This document shows positions 1-8,958 of a DNA stretch of 64,000 nt, piece after piece. The first letter of the stretch is position 1, and the number at the start of each line of letters is the position of its first letter. The position numbers and the translations under genes are program-made. The notes under the pieces were generated by a model, which was not told where the DNA came from, searched no databases, and saw nothing but the letters and a program-made list of their open reading frames with translations. Location: the NCBI RefSeq assembly GCF_024707525.1, contig NZ_CP062231.1:4278001-4342000 (forward strand), written 5' to 3'. The DNA comes from Rhizobium sp. TH2 (GTDB lineage Bacteria; Pseudomonadota; Alphaproteobacteria; Rhizobiales; Rhizobiaceae).

Positions 1-93
1 CTGGTCAATCCCAACCAGTTGAATTGCACGGCCGATTCCGGCGCCCAGTTCACGCTTGCCCGCAAATCGACCACTGTCGCATCGGTACAATAG
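1..93 (+). CDS. 3' end of an unidentified protein gene (truncated by window edge)
   Basis: Frame 1 is open from the first base to a TAG at 91-93 and gives 30 residues ending in TTVASVQ. There is too little sequence to identify a family. The codon use is ordinary for the neighbourhood (GC-rich third positions), which is why I read it as the tail of a real gene and not chance. The next gene on the same strand starts 135 bases later behind its own ribosome site. Confidence 0.4.
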   Translation: MVNPNQLNCTADSGAQFTLARKSTTVASVQ

Positions 94-228
94 GCCGGGC
101 TCTTCCGGCCAACAGAATTCCTGGCCGCTCTCTTCTTCGCCTGCGGTCATGGATCACAAGACGAATAGATGTCCACAATCCGGGTCAACCGGACACGACG
201 ACGCTTCGGATCGAGAAGGAGAGAGACC

Positions 229-2190
229 ATGAACCGCTTTATCAGGCTTGCCATGCTGAGCGCATCCGCGCTGGCCGTTTCGGCAGGTGCCGCATTCGCC
301 GACTATGAACTCAACATTCTCCACATCAACGATTTCCATTCCCGCATCGAATCGATCAACAAGTTCGATTCCACGTGCTCGGCCGAGGACGAGGGCAAGA
401 GCGAATGCTTCGGCGGCGCCGCGCGCCTGCTGACCGCGATCAACGAAACGCGCGCCGCTCTCGCCGGCAAGAATGTCCTGCTTCTCAATGCCGGCGACAA
501 TTTCCAGGGCTCGCTGTTCTACACCATGTACAAGGGCACGGTCGAAGCCGAGATGCTGAACGCTATGAAGTTCGACGCGATGACCGTCGGCAACCATGAA
601 TTCGACGACAGCGAGGATGCGTTGGCACCCTTCCTCGACAAGGTCCAGTTCCCGGTCGTCACCGCCAATGTGGTGGCGGGCTTCAGCTCCAAGATCAAGG
701 ACAAGATCAAGCCGTCGATCGTGCTTGATGTCGGCGGCCAGAAGATCGGCATCGTCGGCGCCGTCACCAACGATACGCCGGATATTGCGACGCCCGGCCC
801 GAACATCATGATCGGTGTGGACGAGCAGGCGATCAAGGACGAAGTGGCCAAGCTCAAGGCGGCAGGCGTCAACAAGATCATCGCGCTGACCCATGTGGGC
901 TATCCCCGCGATCTCGCCGTGATCGCCAAGATTCCGGATGTCGATGTCGTCGTCGGTGGCCATACCCACACGCTGCTGTCGAACACCGACAAGGATGCGG
1001 CGGGCCCCTACCCGACGATGGTCGACAACCCCGGTGGCTACAAGGTACCGGTCGTGCAGGCCGGCCAGTACAGCAAGTATCTTGGTGACCTCAACGTGGT
1101 CTTTGATGACGCCGGCGTGCCGAAATCGGCCAAGGGCGACCCGATCCTGATCGACGCCAAGTTCAAGCCCGACGCGGCGACCGTGACCCGCATCGCCGAG
1201 CTTGCCAAGCCGATCGAGGAACTGAAAGGCAAGGTCATCGGCGAAAGCGCCGAGGCGATCGACGGCGACCGCAAGAATTGCCGTGCCAAGGAATGCGCGA
1301 TGGGCAACCTCGTGGCCGAAGCCATGCTCGACCGCGTCAAGGACCAGGGCGTGACGATCGCCATCCAGAACGGCGGCGGCGTGCGCGCTTCGATCGATGC
1401 CGGTCCGGTCACCATGGGCGAAGTGCTGACCGTGCTTCCGTTCCAGAATTCGGTCGCGACCTTCCAGATCACGGGCGCCGATCTCACGACCGCTCTTGAA
1501 AATGGCCTGTCGCAATTGGAAGAGGGCGCCGGCCGTTTCGCGCAGGTCGCCGGGATGAAATACTCCTTCGATCCGAAGAAGCCGGTCGGCAGCCGCGTGA
1601 TCTCGGTCGAGGTCATGGAGGGCGGCAAGATGGTCGCGCTCGACCCGGCCAAGACCTATAGCGTGGTGACCAACAACTATGTTCGTGGCGGCGGCGACGG
1701 CTACAAGATCTTTGCCGAAAAGGCCAAGAACGCCTACGATTTCGGACCAAGCCTCGAGGATACGACCGCGGCTTATCTCACCAAGAATTCGCCCTACAAG
1801 CCATTCACCGATGGCCGCATCACGATCGTCGATTCCGCTGTCCCGGCAGCGGACACGCAGGCCGCCGCCGACGCGCAGTCCCAGACTGGCGGCGACGTGA
1901 AGACGCCGGACCTGCCCGCTGCATCGACCGACATCGCCAATCAGCCGCCGGTCGTCACCCAGGACGCGGCGACGTCGAAGCAGACGACCACCTCGGAAGG
2001 CGCCGAAAGCGCCAGCACTCAGGCGACGACCGAGCAGAAATACACGCTCACCAGGGGCGACAATTTCTGGGATCTCGCCGAGAAATACTACGGCGATGGC
2101 GCGGTCTGGAAGAAGATTTCCGAGGCCAATCCCGGCCTGCGCCCGCGTTATCTGCCGGTCGGCCAGGAAATCACCGTTCCCGCGAAGTAA
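229..2190 (+). CDS. Secreted 5'-nucleotidase/UshA-like metallophosphoesterase with C-terminal LysM domain
   Basis: This is a periplasmic nucleotide phosphohydrolase of the UshA/5'-nucleotidase family, 653 residues. The ATG at 229 follows GAAGGAGAG; an in-frame start at 169 has no such site. Residues 1-24 form a signal peptide (ending AGAAFA). Metallophosphoesterase motifs follow in order: HINDFH (32-37), NAGDN, GNHEFDD and GGHTHT. The C-terminal substrate domain carries QNGGGVRASI. After a Thr/Ser/Ala-rich linker, the last ~50 residues (YTLTRGDNFWDLAEKYYG to the end) are a LysM peptidoglycan-binding module. The LysM fusion suggests the enzyme is held at the cell wall. Family and LysM are clear; the exact substrate (nucleotide or UDP-sugar) is not. 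Confidence 0.9.
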   Translation: MNRFIRLAMLSASALAVSAGAAFADYELNILHINDFHSRIESINKFDSTCSAEDEGKSECFGGAARLLTAINETRAALAGKNVLLLNAGDNFQGSLFYTMYKGTVEAEMLNAMKFDAMTVGNHEFDDSEDALAPFLDKVQFPVVTANVVAGFSSKIKDKIKPSIVLDVGGQKIGIVGAVTNDTPDIATPGPNIMIGVDEQAIKDEVAKLKAAGVNKIIALTHVGYPRDLAVIAKIPDVDVVVGGHTHTLLSNTDKDAAGPYPTMVDNPGGYKVPVVQAGQYSKYLGDLNVVFDDAGVPKSAKGDPILIDAKFKPDAATVTRIAELAKPIEELKGKVIGESAEAIDGDRKNCRAKECAMGNLVAEAMLDRVKDQGVTIAIQNGGGVRASIDAGPVTMGEVLTVLPFQNSVATFQITGADLTTALENGLSQLEEGAGRFAQVAGMKYSFDPKKPVGSRVISVEVMEGGKMVALDPAKTYSVVTNNYVRGGGDGYKIFAEKAKNAYDFGPSLEDTTAAYLTKNSPYKPFTDGRITIVDSAVPAADTQAAADAQSQTGGDVKTPDLPAASTDIANQPPVVTQDAATSKQTTTSEGAESASTQATTEQKYTLTRGDNFWDLAEKYYGDGAVWKKISEANPGLRPRYLPVGQEITVPAK

Positions 2191-2250
2191 TTGTCTTTCC
2201 GTGATATGGAGAGCAAATGCATGAGTTGCTGCGGGGCAAGCGGTTCGCTC

Positions 2251-2375
2251 CCGCTTCTCCCCTTGGGGAGAAGATGCCCGAAGGGCAGATGAGGGGTTCT
2301 CAGCGGCATATTCGGCGGTTCTGGGAACCCCTCATCCGGCGCTTCGCGCCACCTTCTCCCCAAGGGGAGAAGCGG
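2251..2375. repeat. Composite palindromic intergenic repeat
   Basis: Perfect 23-bp inverted arms lie at 2251-2273 and 2353-2375, each arm itself palindromic around CTTCTCCCCTTGGGGAGAAG. A second inverted pair is nested inside (GATGAGGGGTTC at 2288-2299 and its complement at 2325-2336). A transcript could fold into one long cruciform-like hairpin. It sits between the nucleotidase and hemH and resembles the short palindromic elements dispersed in rhizobial genomes; that attribution is from general knowledge. Confidence 0.8.
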
Positions 2376-2516
2376 CGGCAGCCTTAGGAGCCCTGCATCC
2401 CCCATGCGACAGACGGTCCGGGCAACCGGGCCGTTTTTGCTTTATGGCCGCGACAATTCGCGCTAATCCGCATTCCGTCCGGATGCGTAGACGTAAGCAA
2501 GAACAAAGGACCGACA

Positions 2517-3542
2517 ATGACAGCAGCCCGTCCCGCCAATCACCCGCCCGTCAAATCCGGAAAGGTTGGCGTGCTGCTCGTCAATCTCGGCACACCCGAT
2601 GGCACCGATTACAAATCCATGCGGCGCTATCTCGCGGAGTTCCTGAGCGACAAGCGGGTGATCGAGTGGTCGCGGCTCTACTGGTATCCCATCCTCTACG
2701 GCATAGTGCTCAATCGCCGGCCGCAGAAGGTCGGCAAGGCTTACGAGACGATCTGGAACAAGGATCTCGACGAGAGCTATCTGCGCACCTTTACACGCTC
2801 GCAGGCGGAGAAGATGTCCGCGCGGCTCTCGGAATACCCGGATGTGATCGTCGATTGGGGCATGCGCTACGGCAAGCCGTCGATCGCCGAAAAGCTCGGG
2901 TCGTTGCAGGCCCAGGGCTGCGAGAAAATCCTCCTCTTCCCCCTCTATCCGCAATATGCGGCTGCGACGACCGCGACGGTAAACGACAAGGCCTTCGATG
3001 CACTGAAAGCCATGCGCTGGCAGCCTGCGCTGCGCACCGTGCCGCCCTATCCCGGCGATGACGCCTATATCGGCGCGCTCGCCAATTCGATCAATACGCA
3101 CCTGGCAACACTCGACTGGGAGCCGGAAAAGGTGCTGGCCTCTTTCCACGGCATCCCGCAGAGCTATTTCGACAAGGGCGATCCCTATTACTGCCAGTGT
3201 CACAAGACCCGCCGGCTCCTGCTGGAAAAACTCGGCTGGCCCGAGGACAGGCTGGTCCTGACCTTCCAGTCGCGCTTCGGCCCCGAGGAATGGCTCAAGC
3301 CCTACACCGACAAGACGGTGGAGCAAATGGCAAAGGACGGTGTCAAGCGCATCGCCGTCATCAATCCCGGCTTCGTCTCGGATTGCCTCGAAACGCTCGA
3401 GGAAATCGCGGTCGCGGCCGGCGAGATATTCCATCGCAACGGCGGCGAGAAATTCACCCACATTCCCTGCCTCAACGATAGCGATGACGGCATGGATGTG
3501 CTGGAGGCCCAGGTTCGGCGTGAGCTACAGGGCTGGGTTTAG
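2517..3542 (+). CDS. hemH: Ferrochelatase
   Basis: HemH inserts Fe2+ into protoporphyrin IX, the last step of protoheme synthesis. The 341-residue protein is of normal bacterial length. Family signatures are present: VGVLLVNLGTP near the N-terminus, LFPLYPQYAAATTATV in the middle, the catalytic histidine in LASFHGIPQSYFDKGDPY, then LTFQSRFGPEEWLKPYT and the C-terminal INPGFVSDCLETLEEI. No membrane segment is seen, consistent with a soluble or peripheral enzyme. The ATG at 2517 follows AAAGGA at short distance. It is flanked on both sides by palindromic repeats, so it is probably transcribed on its own. Confidence 0.97.
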   Translation: MTAARPANHPPVKSGKVGVLLVNLGTPDGTDYKSMRRYLAEFLSDKRVIEWSRLYWYPILYGIVLNRRPQKVGKAYETIWNKDLDESYLRTFTRSQAEKMSARLSEYPDVIVDWGMRYGKPSIAEKLGSLQAQGCEKILLFPLYPQYAAATTATVNDKAFDALKAMRWQPALRTVPPYPGDDAYIGALANSINTHLATLDWEPEKVLASFHGIPQSYFDKGDPYYCQCHKTRRLLLEKLGWPEDRLVLTFQSRFGPEEWLKPYTDKTVEQMAKDGVKRIAVINPGFVSDCLETLEEIAVAAGEIFHRNGGEKFTHIPCLNDSDDGMDVLEAQVRRELQGWV

Positions 3543-3813
3543 ACCCTCTTGCATTGAATTTGACCCGGTTCTGCCGGAGCAGGTTTTCGTCTGGGCAGAG
3601 GCGATTGGCGAAGGGCATATCCAGATATACGTCCGAGCCGATCGCCTCTGATCAAGGCGGAAAGATGCCCGGCCCACCGGGTTGGCTGAAGCGGGCCACC
3701 TATTCGTTCGGCCGGCTTGGCCGTAGAGCTGGGCTACGACGCGCGCCGGCCGAACGAATATCCGACTCCGCCTCAGCCAACAGAACCGGGTCAAATTCAA
3801 TGCAAGAGGGTCT
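3541..3813. repeat. Long nested palindromic repeat with 33-bp perfect arms
   Basis: The sequence starting AGACCCTCTTGCATTG at 3541-3573 returns exactly inverted at 3781-3813. Inside, TATTCGTTCGGCCGGC (3701-3716) is inverted at 3745-3760, and TTGGCTGA (about 3682) pairs with TCAGCCAA (about 3773). The left arm begins within the last codons of hemH. No protein-coding potential is evident between the arms, so it looks like a non-autonomous palindromic element and not a classical IS. Confidence 0.8.
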
Positions 3814-3817
3814 AGCA

Positions 3818-3997
3818 AGACCCCGCCCCAAACCCCTCCCCACAAGGGGGAGGGGCCCAACCCCGCTTTGCCGACCTGCCCCATTCAAAGGTCCAGCAAC
3901 TCTCTGCCTTGCAACAGATTCGGTTGTCATTTGGAGGCGAACGGAAGCGACGAGTTGGCCCCTCCCCCTTGTGGGGAGGGGTTCGGGGCGGGGTCTT
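3818..3997. repeat. Inverted repeat pair with ~44-bp near-perfect arms
   Basis: The arm at 3818-3862 (AAGACCCCGCCCCAAACCCC onwards) returns inverted at 3954-3997 with one or two mismatches. Each arm also holds the internal palindrome CCCCTCCCC...GGGGAGGGG. It directly abuts the 3541-3813 element, giving about 450 bp of stacked palindromes downstream of hemH. Confidence 0.75.
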
Positions 3998-4119
3998 TCT
4001 TGAACCAAGCACCGACGCTGTCTATTTTCTTCCAAGCGAAATCAATCTCTTACGTCTCATTATAGGAAAATAATCCTCATATCTCTTCCCATTTCCCCAA
4101 CTCCATGGCACAATCCCTG

Positions 4120-4560
4120 CCGTTCCACCTTCGGCCACCCCGCATGGCGATGCGGGCGGGGTGGAGCCGGTGCTTGGTATGGAGAGGCGACGCAAAGCTC
4201 CATGCCGGGGCCTGCGCAGAGAATGGTTCTCCTCCGGGCTGAAAAAGGCCCGGGCGTGCCTGTGAGGCATTGGAGGCCCGAACGGAGTGCGGGGGTGATG
4301 GTCCCGCAAACGCCATGCCAGCGATGGATGGCGGGATATACATCGGAGGCGATCGGAGACTGACAATCTCCGGCCAAACCCAGGCCGTTCGGTGACGCAG
4401 AGGAACCGGAGTTGCACGGGAAAAACCACCGAATACGGGGCACGGATACGTGTCTTAACGACCGGTTCCGAGGACCGGTCATCTAACTGTGGCACGCAAA
4501 CGTGCCCCGGCCGATCATCCGTGCGAAGCGCGGAAAGATCGGGGACGTGCATGGTCAAGC
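4120..4560 (+). other. Gene-free region with a dense series of perfect hairpins; candidate structured RNA
   Basis: Nothing between 3998 and 4728 reads as a convincing protein gene. The middle part holds many consecutive stem-loops: CGCAT/ATGCG at 4141-4154 inside a longer CCACCCC/GGGGTGG stem; CCGGGC/GCCCGG at 4234-4253; GGAGA/TCTCC at 4355-4371; GACCGGT/ACCGGTC at 4460-4480; GGCACG-CAAA-CGTGCC at 4491-4506; and CCGATC/GATCGG at 4511-4542. I looked for RNase P, tmRNA, 6S and riboswitch signatures and found none that fit. The strand is a guess. Most of these pairings would also fold on the opposite strand. Confidence 0.35.
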
Positions 4561-4728
4561 CACGGGGCGGAACGGCTCGCGTGAAGGGACAGTTGTGGGT
4601 TGGAGAATTACAAATCATTTCACCACAGTCAGCCATGACAGCTTGCAAATAAAAGTCCGCATACCGACGTTTATGCTAATGCTAGTGTGCGCAAGGCGCG
4701 AGAGAACGCCGCTTAACCGGAGGGACAA

Positions 4729-5769
4729 ATGGATCTCAATCTTTCAGGCATGGATTACGCCGTCATCGCCATCGTCATCGTGGTGATATGGACGCTGATT
4801 GCGGGCATCAAGACCGTGCCTCAAGGTTACAACTACACAGTCGAGCGGTTCAAGAAATATACTAGGACACTGCATCCCGGCCTGAACCTCATCGTCCCCT
4901 ATATCGACACAATCGGCGCCAAGCTCAACGTGATGGAGCAGGTCCTCGACGTTCCGACCCAGGAGGTCATCACCAGGGACAATGCCAGCGTCAAAGCCGA
5001 TGCGGTCGCCTTCTACCAGATCCTCAACGCCGCCCAGGCCGCCTACCAGATCTCTAACCTCAACCAGGCACTGCTCAACCTGACGATGACCAATATCCGC
5101 TCGGTCATGGGTTCTATGGATCTTGATGAGCTGCTCTCCAACCGTGATCTCATCAACGAAAAACTGCTGCGCACGGTCGATGAGGCCGCCAATCCCTGGG
5201 GCATCAAGATCACCCGCGTCGAGATCAAGGATATTTCGCCACCGCAGAATCTCCTCGATTCCATGGCCCGCCAGATGAAGGCGGAACGCGAGAAGCGTGC
5301 GCTGGTGCTGGAAGCCGAAGGCACGCGTGCCGCCCAGATTCTCAAGGCGGAGGGCCTCAAGCAGTCCGCCATTCTCCAGGCGGAAGGCAAGCGCGAAGCG
5401 GCCTATCGCGAGGCCGAGGCACGCGAACGTCTGGCCGAAGCCGAAGCCAAGGCGACGACCATGGTGTCGGAAGCAATCGGCGCCGGCAACGTCCAGGCGC
5501 TCAACTACTTCGTGGCGCAGAAATATACCGAGGCGCTGATTTCGATCGGCACCGCGAATAATTCCAAGATCGTGCTGATGCCGCTTGAAGCCTCATCGCT
5601 GATCGGTTCGCTCGGCGGCATCGGCGCCATCGCCAAGGAAGTGTTCGGCGACAATGGCGGTTCGCCCACGACACCGCGTCCGACCCCGGCCCGCTCGACG
5701 CCGAGCGTGAATACGACCACCGCCCAGTCCAATCCCTTCGTGATCCGTCCGGAAGGTAGCCAGACATGA
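4729..5769 (+). CDS. qmcA: SPFH/Band 7 membrane protein, QmcA/paraslipin type
   Basis: This inner-membrane SPFH scaffold protein of 346 residues is the partner of the NfeD-type protein encoded next. Residues ~8-27 are a single N-terminal transmembrane segment. The Band 7 domain follows, with [19 protein letters not shown] and the signature [15 protein letters not shown]. After that comes an Ala/Glu-rich coiled-coil region (about 180-250) and a Pro/Thr/Ser-rich tail. The family organises membrane microdomains and is linked to membrane-protein quality control. The ATG follows a GGAGG site. The stop overlaps the nfeD start by 4 bases (ATGA), so the two are translationally coupled. Confidence 0.92.
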   Translation: MDLNLSGMDYAVIAIVIVVIWTLIAGIKTVPQGYNYTVERFKKYTRTLHPGLNLIVPYIDTIGAKLNVMEQVLDVPTQEVITRDNASVKADAVAFYQILNAAQAAYQISNLNQALLNLTMTNIRSVMGSMDLDELLSNRDLINEKLLRTVDEAANPWGIKITRVEIKDISPPQNLLDSMARQMKAEREKRALVLEAEGTRAAQILKAEGLKQSAILQAEGKREAAYREAEARERLAEAEAKATTMVSEAIGAGNVQALNYFVAQKYTEALISIGTANNSKIVLMPLEASSLIGSLGGIGAIAKEVFGDNGGSPTTPRPTPARSTPSVNTTTAQSNPFVIRPEGSQT

Positions 5770-6224
5770 TCCTGACGCTGATCAAGGACGCCGGCCCGTG
5801 GGCGTGGTGGATCTTCGGCATCGCCTTGCTGATCGCCGAGCTTGTTCTGCCGGGCAATGTGCTGATCTGGGTCGGCGTTGCCGGCCTCCTTACCGGCCTG
5901 CTGTCCAACATCTTCTGGGACACGAGCTGGTGGGTATGGGAAGTGCAGTGGCTGGTCTTCGCCGTGCTGTCCGTGGCGAGCCTGTTCATCGGCCGCACCT
6001 GGCTGCGCCGCAGTGGCGGCCATTCCGAGGAGCCGACGCTCAACATGCGCGGCGCCAGCCTGATCGGCCGCACCGCCGATCTGATCGACCCGATCCACAA
6101 TGGCCGGGGCCGCGCCAAGATCGGCGACACGGTATGGATCGTCGCCGGACCGGACCTGCCCGCCGGAGCCAAGGTCAAGGTGATCGGCAGTGACGGCAGC
6201 GACTTGAAGGTCGAGGCCATCTGA
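5766..6224 (+). CDS. NfeD-family membrane protein
   Basis: A 152-residue short NfeD-type protein. Two or three hydrophobic segments fill the first ~90 residues ([17 protein letters not shown], then [14 protein letters not shown], then [15 protein letters not shown]). A C-terminal OB-fold-like domain (about 95-152) contains [12 protein letters not shown] and [20 protein letters not shown]. NfeD proteins pair with SPFH proteins. The 4-base overlap with the preceding qmcA gene is the usual arrangement and supports both calls. Confidence 0.9.
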   Translation: MILTLIKDAGPWAWWIFGIALLIAELVLPGNVLIWVGVAGLLTGLLSNIFWDTSWWVWEVQWLVFAVLSVASLFIGRTWLRRSGGHSEEPTLNMRGASLIGRTADLIDPIHNGRGRAKIGDTVWIVAGPDLPAGAKVKVIGSDGSDLKVEAI

Positions 6225-6256
6225 ACCGCGACAAGGACTATTTTTCGGAGACGAAA

Positions 6257-6973
6257 ATGAAATTTATCGCAAGTCTCGCAGTCGGGATGGCATTGCTGTG
6301 CGTTTTCGCAGCCCCTGTAAATGCCGGCACGGTCAGCGGCCGGGTGACGGACACCAGCGGCACGCCGGTGTTCGGTGTCACTGTCGAGGTCGTGTATCAG
6401 ACTTACAATTCGGACGATCTCGGCAACGCCGGCGCGAGCATCAAGGTATCTGCGCTGACCAACGGCGACGGCCGCTATACCATCTCGACCGACAATCTTC
6501 CGCCGGGCGAATATTCCGCCAACGCCTATCAGGTCGTCAACAATGGTGGCCGCGAGATCAACATCGACTTCCGGGCGGAGGATACCGGCACCTTCGCCGG
6601 AAATGCCGACACGATCAGGAATTTCACGGGTGGCTATTACGAAAGCTCCGAGGAGAATCCCTACGGCAATGGCGGCGTCTTCGTCGTCAACAACGCCGTC
6701 GGCGACTTCACGGATCTCGCTGGCGCCGAGGTCACGCTGATCAATTCCGCGACCGGCATAAGCTATGTCCGGACCGTGCGTCCGACGGGCGAAGGCCTGG
6801 TCGTTACCGGCATCCCGTTCGGCGAGTACTACGCCTTGGTGAAACTCAACGGGCGGCCGCTGCAACTCAAGCTCTGGGGACCGGATGCGCCGGACGAGTT
6901 CTCTGAGAGCGTTACCCATGACTTCACCATGGGCTGGCTCGGCAACCAGTTCGTGGTTGCCGTCAAGCCGTGA
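6257..6973 (+). CDS. Secreted protein with carboxypeptidase-regulatory-like (Ig-type) domain, function unknown
   Basis: A 238-residue protein with a signal peptide (first ~23 residues, ending PVNAG). The start of the mature part, TVSGRVTDTSGTPVFGVTVEV, is typical of carboxypeptidase-regulatory-like or Cna-B-type beta-sandwich domains, as is GDGRYTISTDNLPPGEYSANAY further on. The C-terminal half could be a second, weaker beta-rich domain. It lies 32 bases downstream of nfeD on the same strand and may be cotranscribed. No catalytic motif is seen; periplasmic or surface location is inferred from the signal peptide. Confidence 0.6.
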   Translation: MKFIASLAVGMALLCVFAAPVNAGTVSGRVTDTSGTPVFGVTVEVVYQTYNSDDLGNAGASIKVSALTNGDGRYTISTDNLPPGEYSANAYQVVNNGGREINIDFRAEDTGTFAGNADTIRNFTGGYYESSEENPYGNGGVFVVNNAVGDFTDLAGAEVTLINSATGISYVRTVRPTGEGLVVTGIPFGEYYALVKLNGRPLQLKLWGPDAPDEFSESVTHDFTMGWLGNQFVVAVKP

Positions 6974-6976
6974 GCA

Positions 6977-7972
6977 TCAAGCGACGCCGATTTTCAGCAG
7001 GTCGTGGAAATGAACGATCCCGAGCGGTCGCTTGTCGTCGTCGGTGACGATCAAAGCCGAGATATTGTGGAGGTTGAGCAGGCCCATGGCGCTGGTGGCG
7101 AGCGTTGTCGGCCGCACGGTCTTGGGGTTACGGGTCATGATCTCGTCGACCTTCATCTCGACGAGGTTCTTGTCGAGATGCCGCGCAATATCGCCATCCG
7201 TGATGATGCCGACGAGGCAGCCGTCGTCGCCGATGATGCCGACGCAGCCGAAGCGCTTGATCGACAGCATCATCACCGCATCGCGCATCGATGTGCCCAT
7301 CGGCACGAGCGGGATCTCGTCATCCCGGTGCATGACATCGCCGACATGGCTGAGCGTCGCACCCAATTTGCCGCCTGGATGAAAGGTCTTGAAGTCGATC
7401 GCCGAGAAGCCTCGCGTTTCAAGCAGCGCCACGGCGAGCGCATCACCGATGGCAAGCTGCATCAGCGCGGACGTGGTCGGCGCCAATCCGTGCGGACAGG
7501 CTTCCTGCGATTTCGGCAGGCAGAGCACGATATCGGCCTCGCGTGCCAGCGTCGAATTCTCACCGGATGTGATCGCGATCAGCGGAATCGAGAAACGCCT
7601 CGAATAGGCGACGATGCCCTGCAGTTCCGAAGTCTCGCCACTCCAGGAGAGTGCCACGATCGCGTCGCGGGCTGTGATCATGCCGAGATCGCCATGATTG
7701 GCTTCCACGGGATGGACGAAGAACGAGGGTGTGCCGGTCGAGGCGAGCGTCGCGGCGATCTTGGCGCCGACATGGCCGCTCTTGCCGATGCCCGTCACCA
7801 CAACGCGGCCGGGCGTGGAATGGATCTTCCTGACCGCCTCGGTGAATGGTGCCGAAAGCCCATTGCCGAGCGCGCGCTCGAGATCGGCGAGACCCGATTT
7901 TTCAGCTTTGATCGTACGCAGCGCCGAACGGGCGGCGTCGCTTTCGGGAAGTTTCAGTACATTTTCTGCCAT
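6977..7972 (-). CDS. kpsF: Arabinose-5-phosphate isomerase (KpsF/GutQ/KdsD family)
   Basis: The enzyme interconverts D-ribulose 5-phosphate and D-arabinose 5-phosphate, the entry point to KDO for lipopolysaccharide or K-antigen. It has 331 residues, the usual length. An N-terminal SIS domain carries VVVTGIGKSGHVGAKIAATLASTGTP, the HPVEANHGDLGMI segment and ALSWSGETSEL. A CBS-domain pair follows, marked by GDVMHRDDEIPLVP and DEIMTRNPKTVRPT. It is convergent with the secreted-protein gene, with a 3-base gap. The choice of kpsF over kdsD or gutQ is a family-level label only. Confidence 0.92.
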   Translation of the reverse strand: MAENVLKLPESDAARSALRTIKAEKSGLADLERALGNGLSAPFTEAVRKIHSTPGRVVVTGIGKSGHVGAKIAATLASTGTPSFFVHPVEANHGDLGMITARDAIVALSWSGETSELQGIVAYSRRFSIPLIAITSGENSTLAREADIVLCLPKSQEACPHGLAPTTSALMQLAIGDALAVALLETRGFSAIDFKTFHPGGKLGATLSHVGDVMHRDDEIPLVPMGTSMRDAVMMLSIKRFGCVGIIGDDGCLVGIITDGDIARHLDKNLVEMKVDEIMTRNPKTVRPTTLATSAMGLLNLHNISALIVTDDDKRPLGIVHFHDLLKIGVA

Positions 7973-8063
7973 AGCAGTGATTTACTCTTTCTTTTCAGCC
8001 TGTCCAGAGCGGATTTCTCCGCCCCACATCGTTTTGAACCGCGAAGTGATCGCGGCCCGACCC

Positions 8064-8795
8064 CTAGAATGCGTTGGCTGTGACCGCATCGTCCACGTCG
8101 TTGCGCCATCTGACTTCTGCCAGCAGCCCGACACTGGCCACCGATGGAACGGGCGAAACCTTCAGCCCGGCGTTAGCCAGCAACCCTCCGATCCACATGT
8201 TGCAGGTGTTGATCACGCTGTAGTGGCCGTTGGCCCTGTAGAACAGGCTCGGGCCATATATGCCCTTGCCAAGCTCAACCGGCTGCAACAACTCGTCCCT
8301 GGCGAAGGCCTGCGACACGCCTGTCATCACCTCCCGCATTCCGGCTTGGGAGAGATGGATGCGTTGCAGGTCGGAATGCTTGAACACCTCTTCAGGCGCC
8401 TTGCTCAGGCCGACCACATGCAGCACCGTGGCGTCGTTCATCCCCGACAGCGCATTGAAGGCCATCTTCACGGTCACATCCGAGATCGCCGGCGCGAACC
8501 GATAGAATTGCTCGTCGCCCCAGCCGATCTCCAGCCATTCATATGCCTGGTAGCGCACGAAGAGCGCGGAGAGCACCGGATCGTTCAAGGCGAGCGAATA
8601 GCGGTCGAGATCGGCGCGCCGGATGATCAGCCCGGCATGATAGCCATGGTCGGCGATCACGACCGGAAAGGTCTCGACGCCCTTGGCTGGTGGATAGAGC
8701 GCCGCGTCGCCGAAGCGCATCGTGAAGGCATAGATCAGCACCACCGCCAGGGGCAGCGCGACCACGATCATCACCAGCCATTTGAGAAAGCGCCG
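8064..8795 (-). CDS. DUF2459 (TIGR02117-type) protein, membrane-anchored, function unknown
   Basis: A 243-residue protein from the ATG at 8795; the frame also opens further upstream at a TTG, but no ribosome site supports that. Residues 2-25 form an N-terminal membrane anchor (FLKWLVMIVVALPLAVVLIY). The body matches my recollection of DUF2459: VVIADHGYHAGLIIRR, WLEIGWGDEQFYR, and a C-terminal Asn-Thr-Cys-Asn-Met-Trp motif. In other bacteria the family occurs near urease genes, but no urease gene is seen here. Function is not known to me. Confidence 0.7.
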   Translation of the reverse strand, partial: RRFLKWLVMIVVALPLAVVLIYAFTMRFGDAALYPPAKGVETFPVVIADHGYHAGLIIRRADLDRYSLALNDPVLSALFVRYQAYEWLEIGWGDEQFYRFAPAISDVTVKMAFNALSGMNDATVLHVVGLSKAPEEVFKHSDLQRIHLSQAGMREVMTGVSQAFARDELLQPVELGKGIYGPSLFYRANGHYSVINTCNMWIGGLLANAGLKVSPVPSVASVGLLAEVRWRNDVDDAVTANAF

Positions 8796-8958
8796 CATTC
8801 GCCCCCGACGGCTAAAATCGAATCCCTTGATCTCGCAATCCCGCGAAATCACGACGGATTTATGTTCGTGGCGCAATGCCTCGGGAAACCATTGATTAAC
8901 CTTGCTCCTTTACCAATGGGTAACGATATCCGAAAATTGCCGCATCGGCCGGTACCCT

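Noticed and set aside
154..1515. Minus-strand 453-codon frame over the nucleotidase gene
   Set aside because: Antisense to a well-identified gene; translation is His/Arg/Asp-rich without domains.
4120..4560. tmRNA, RNase P RNA, 6S RNA, cobalamin or c-di-GMP riboswitch in this region
   Set aside because: I looked for the tag-peptide codons, the GAGGAAAGUCCGGGC block and the B12 and GEMM signature blocks. None fits in order; GACGCAAAGC alone is not enough for GEMM.
4022..4652. Possible protein genes on both strands downstream of hemH
   Set aside because: Frames lack ribosome sites and protein-like composition, and coincide with the hairpin-rich region.
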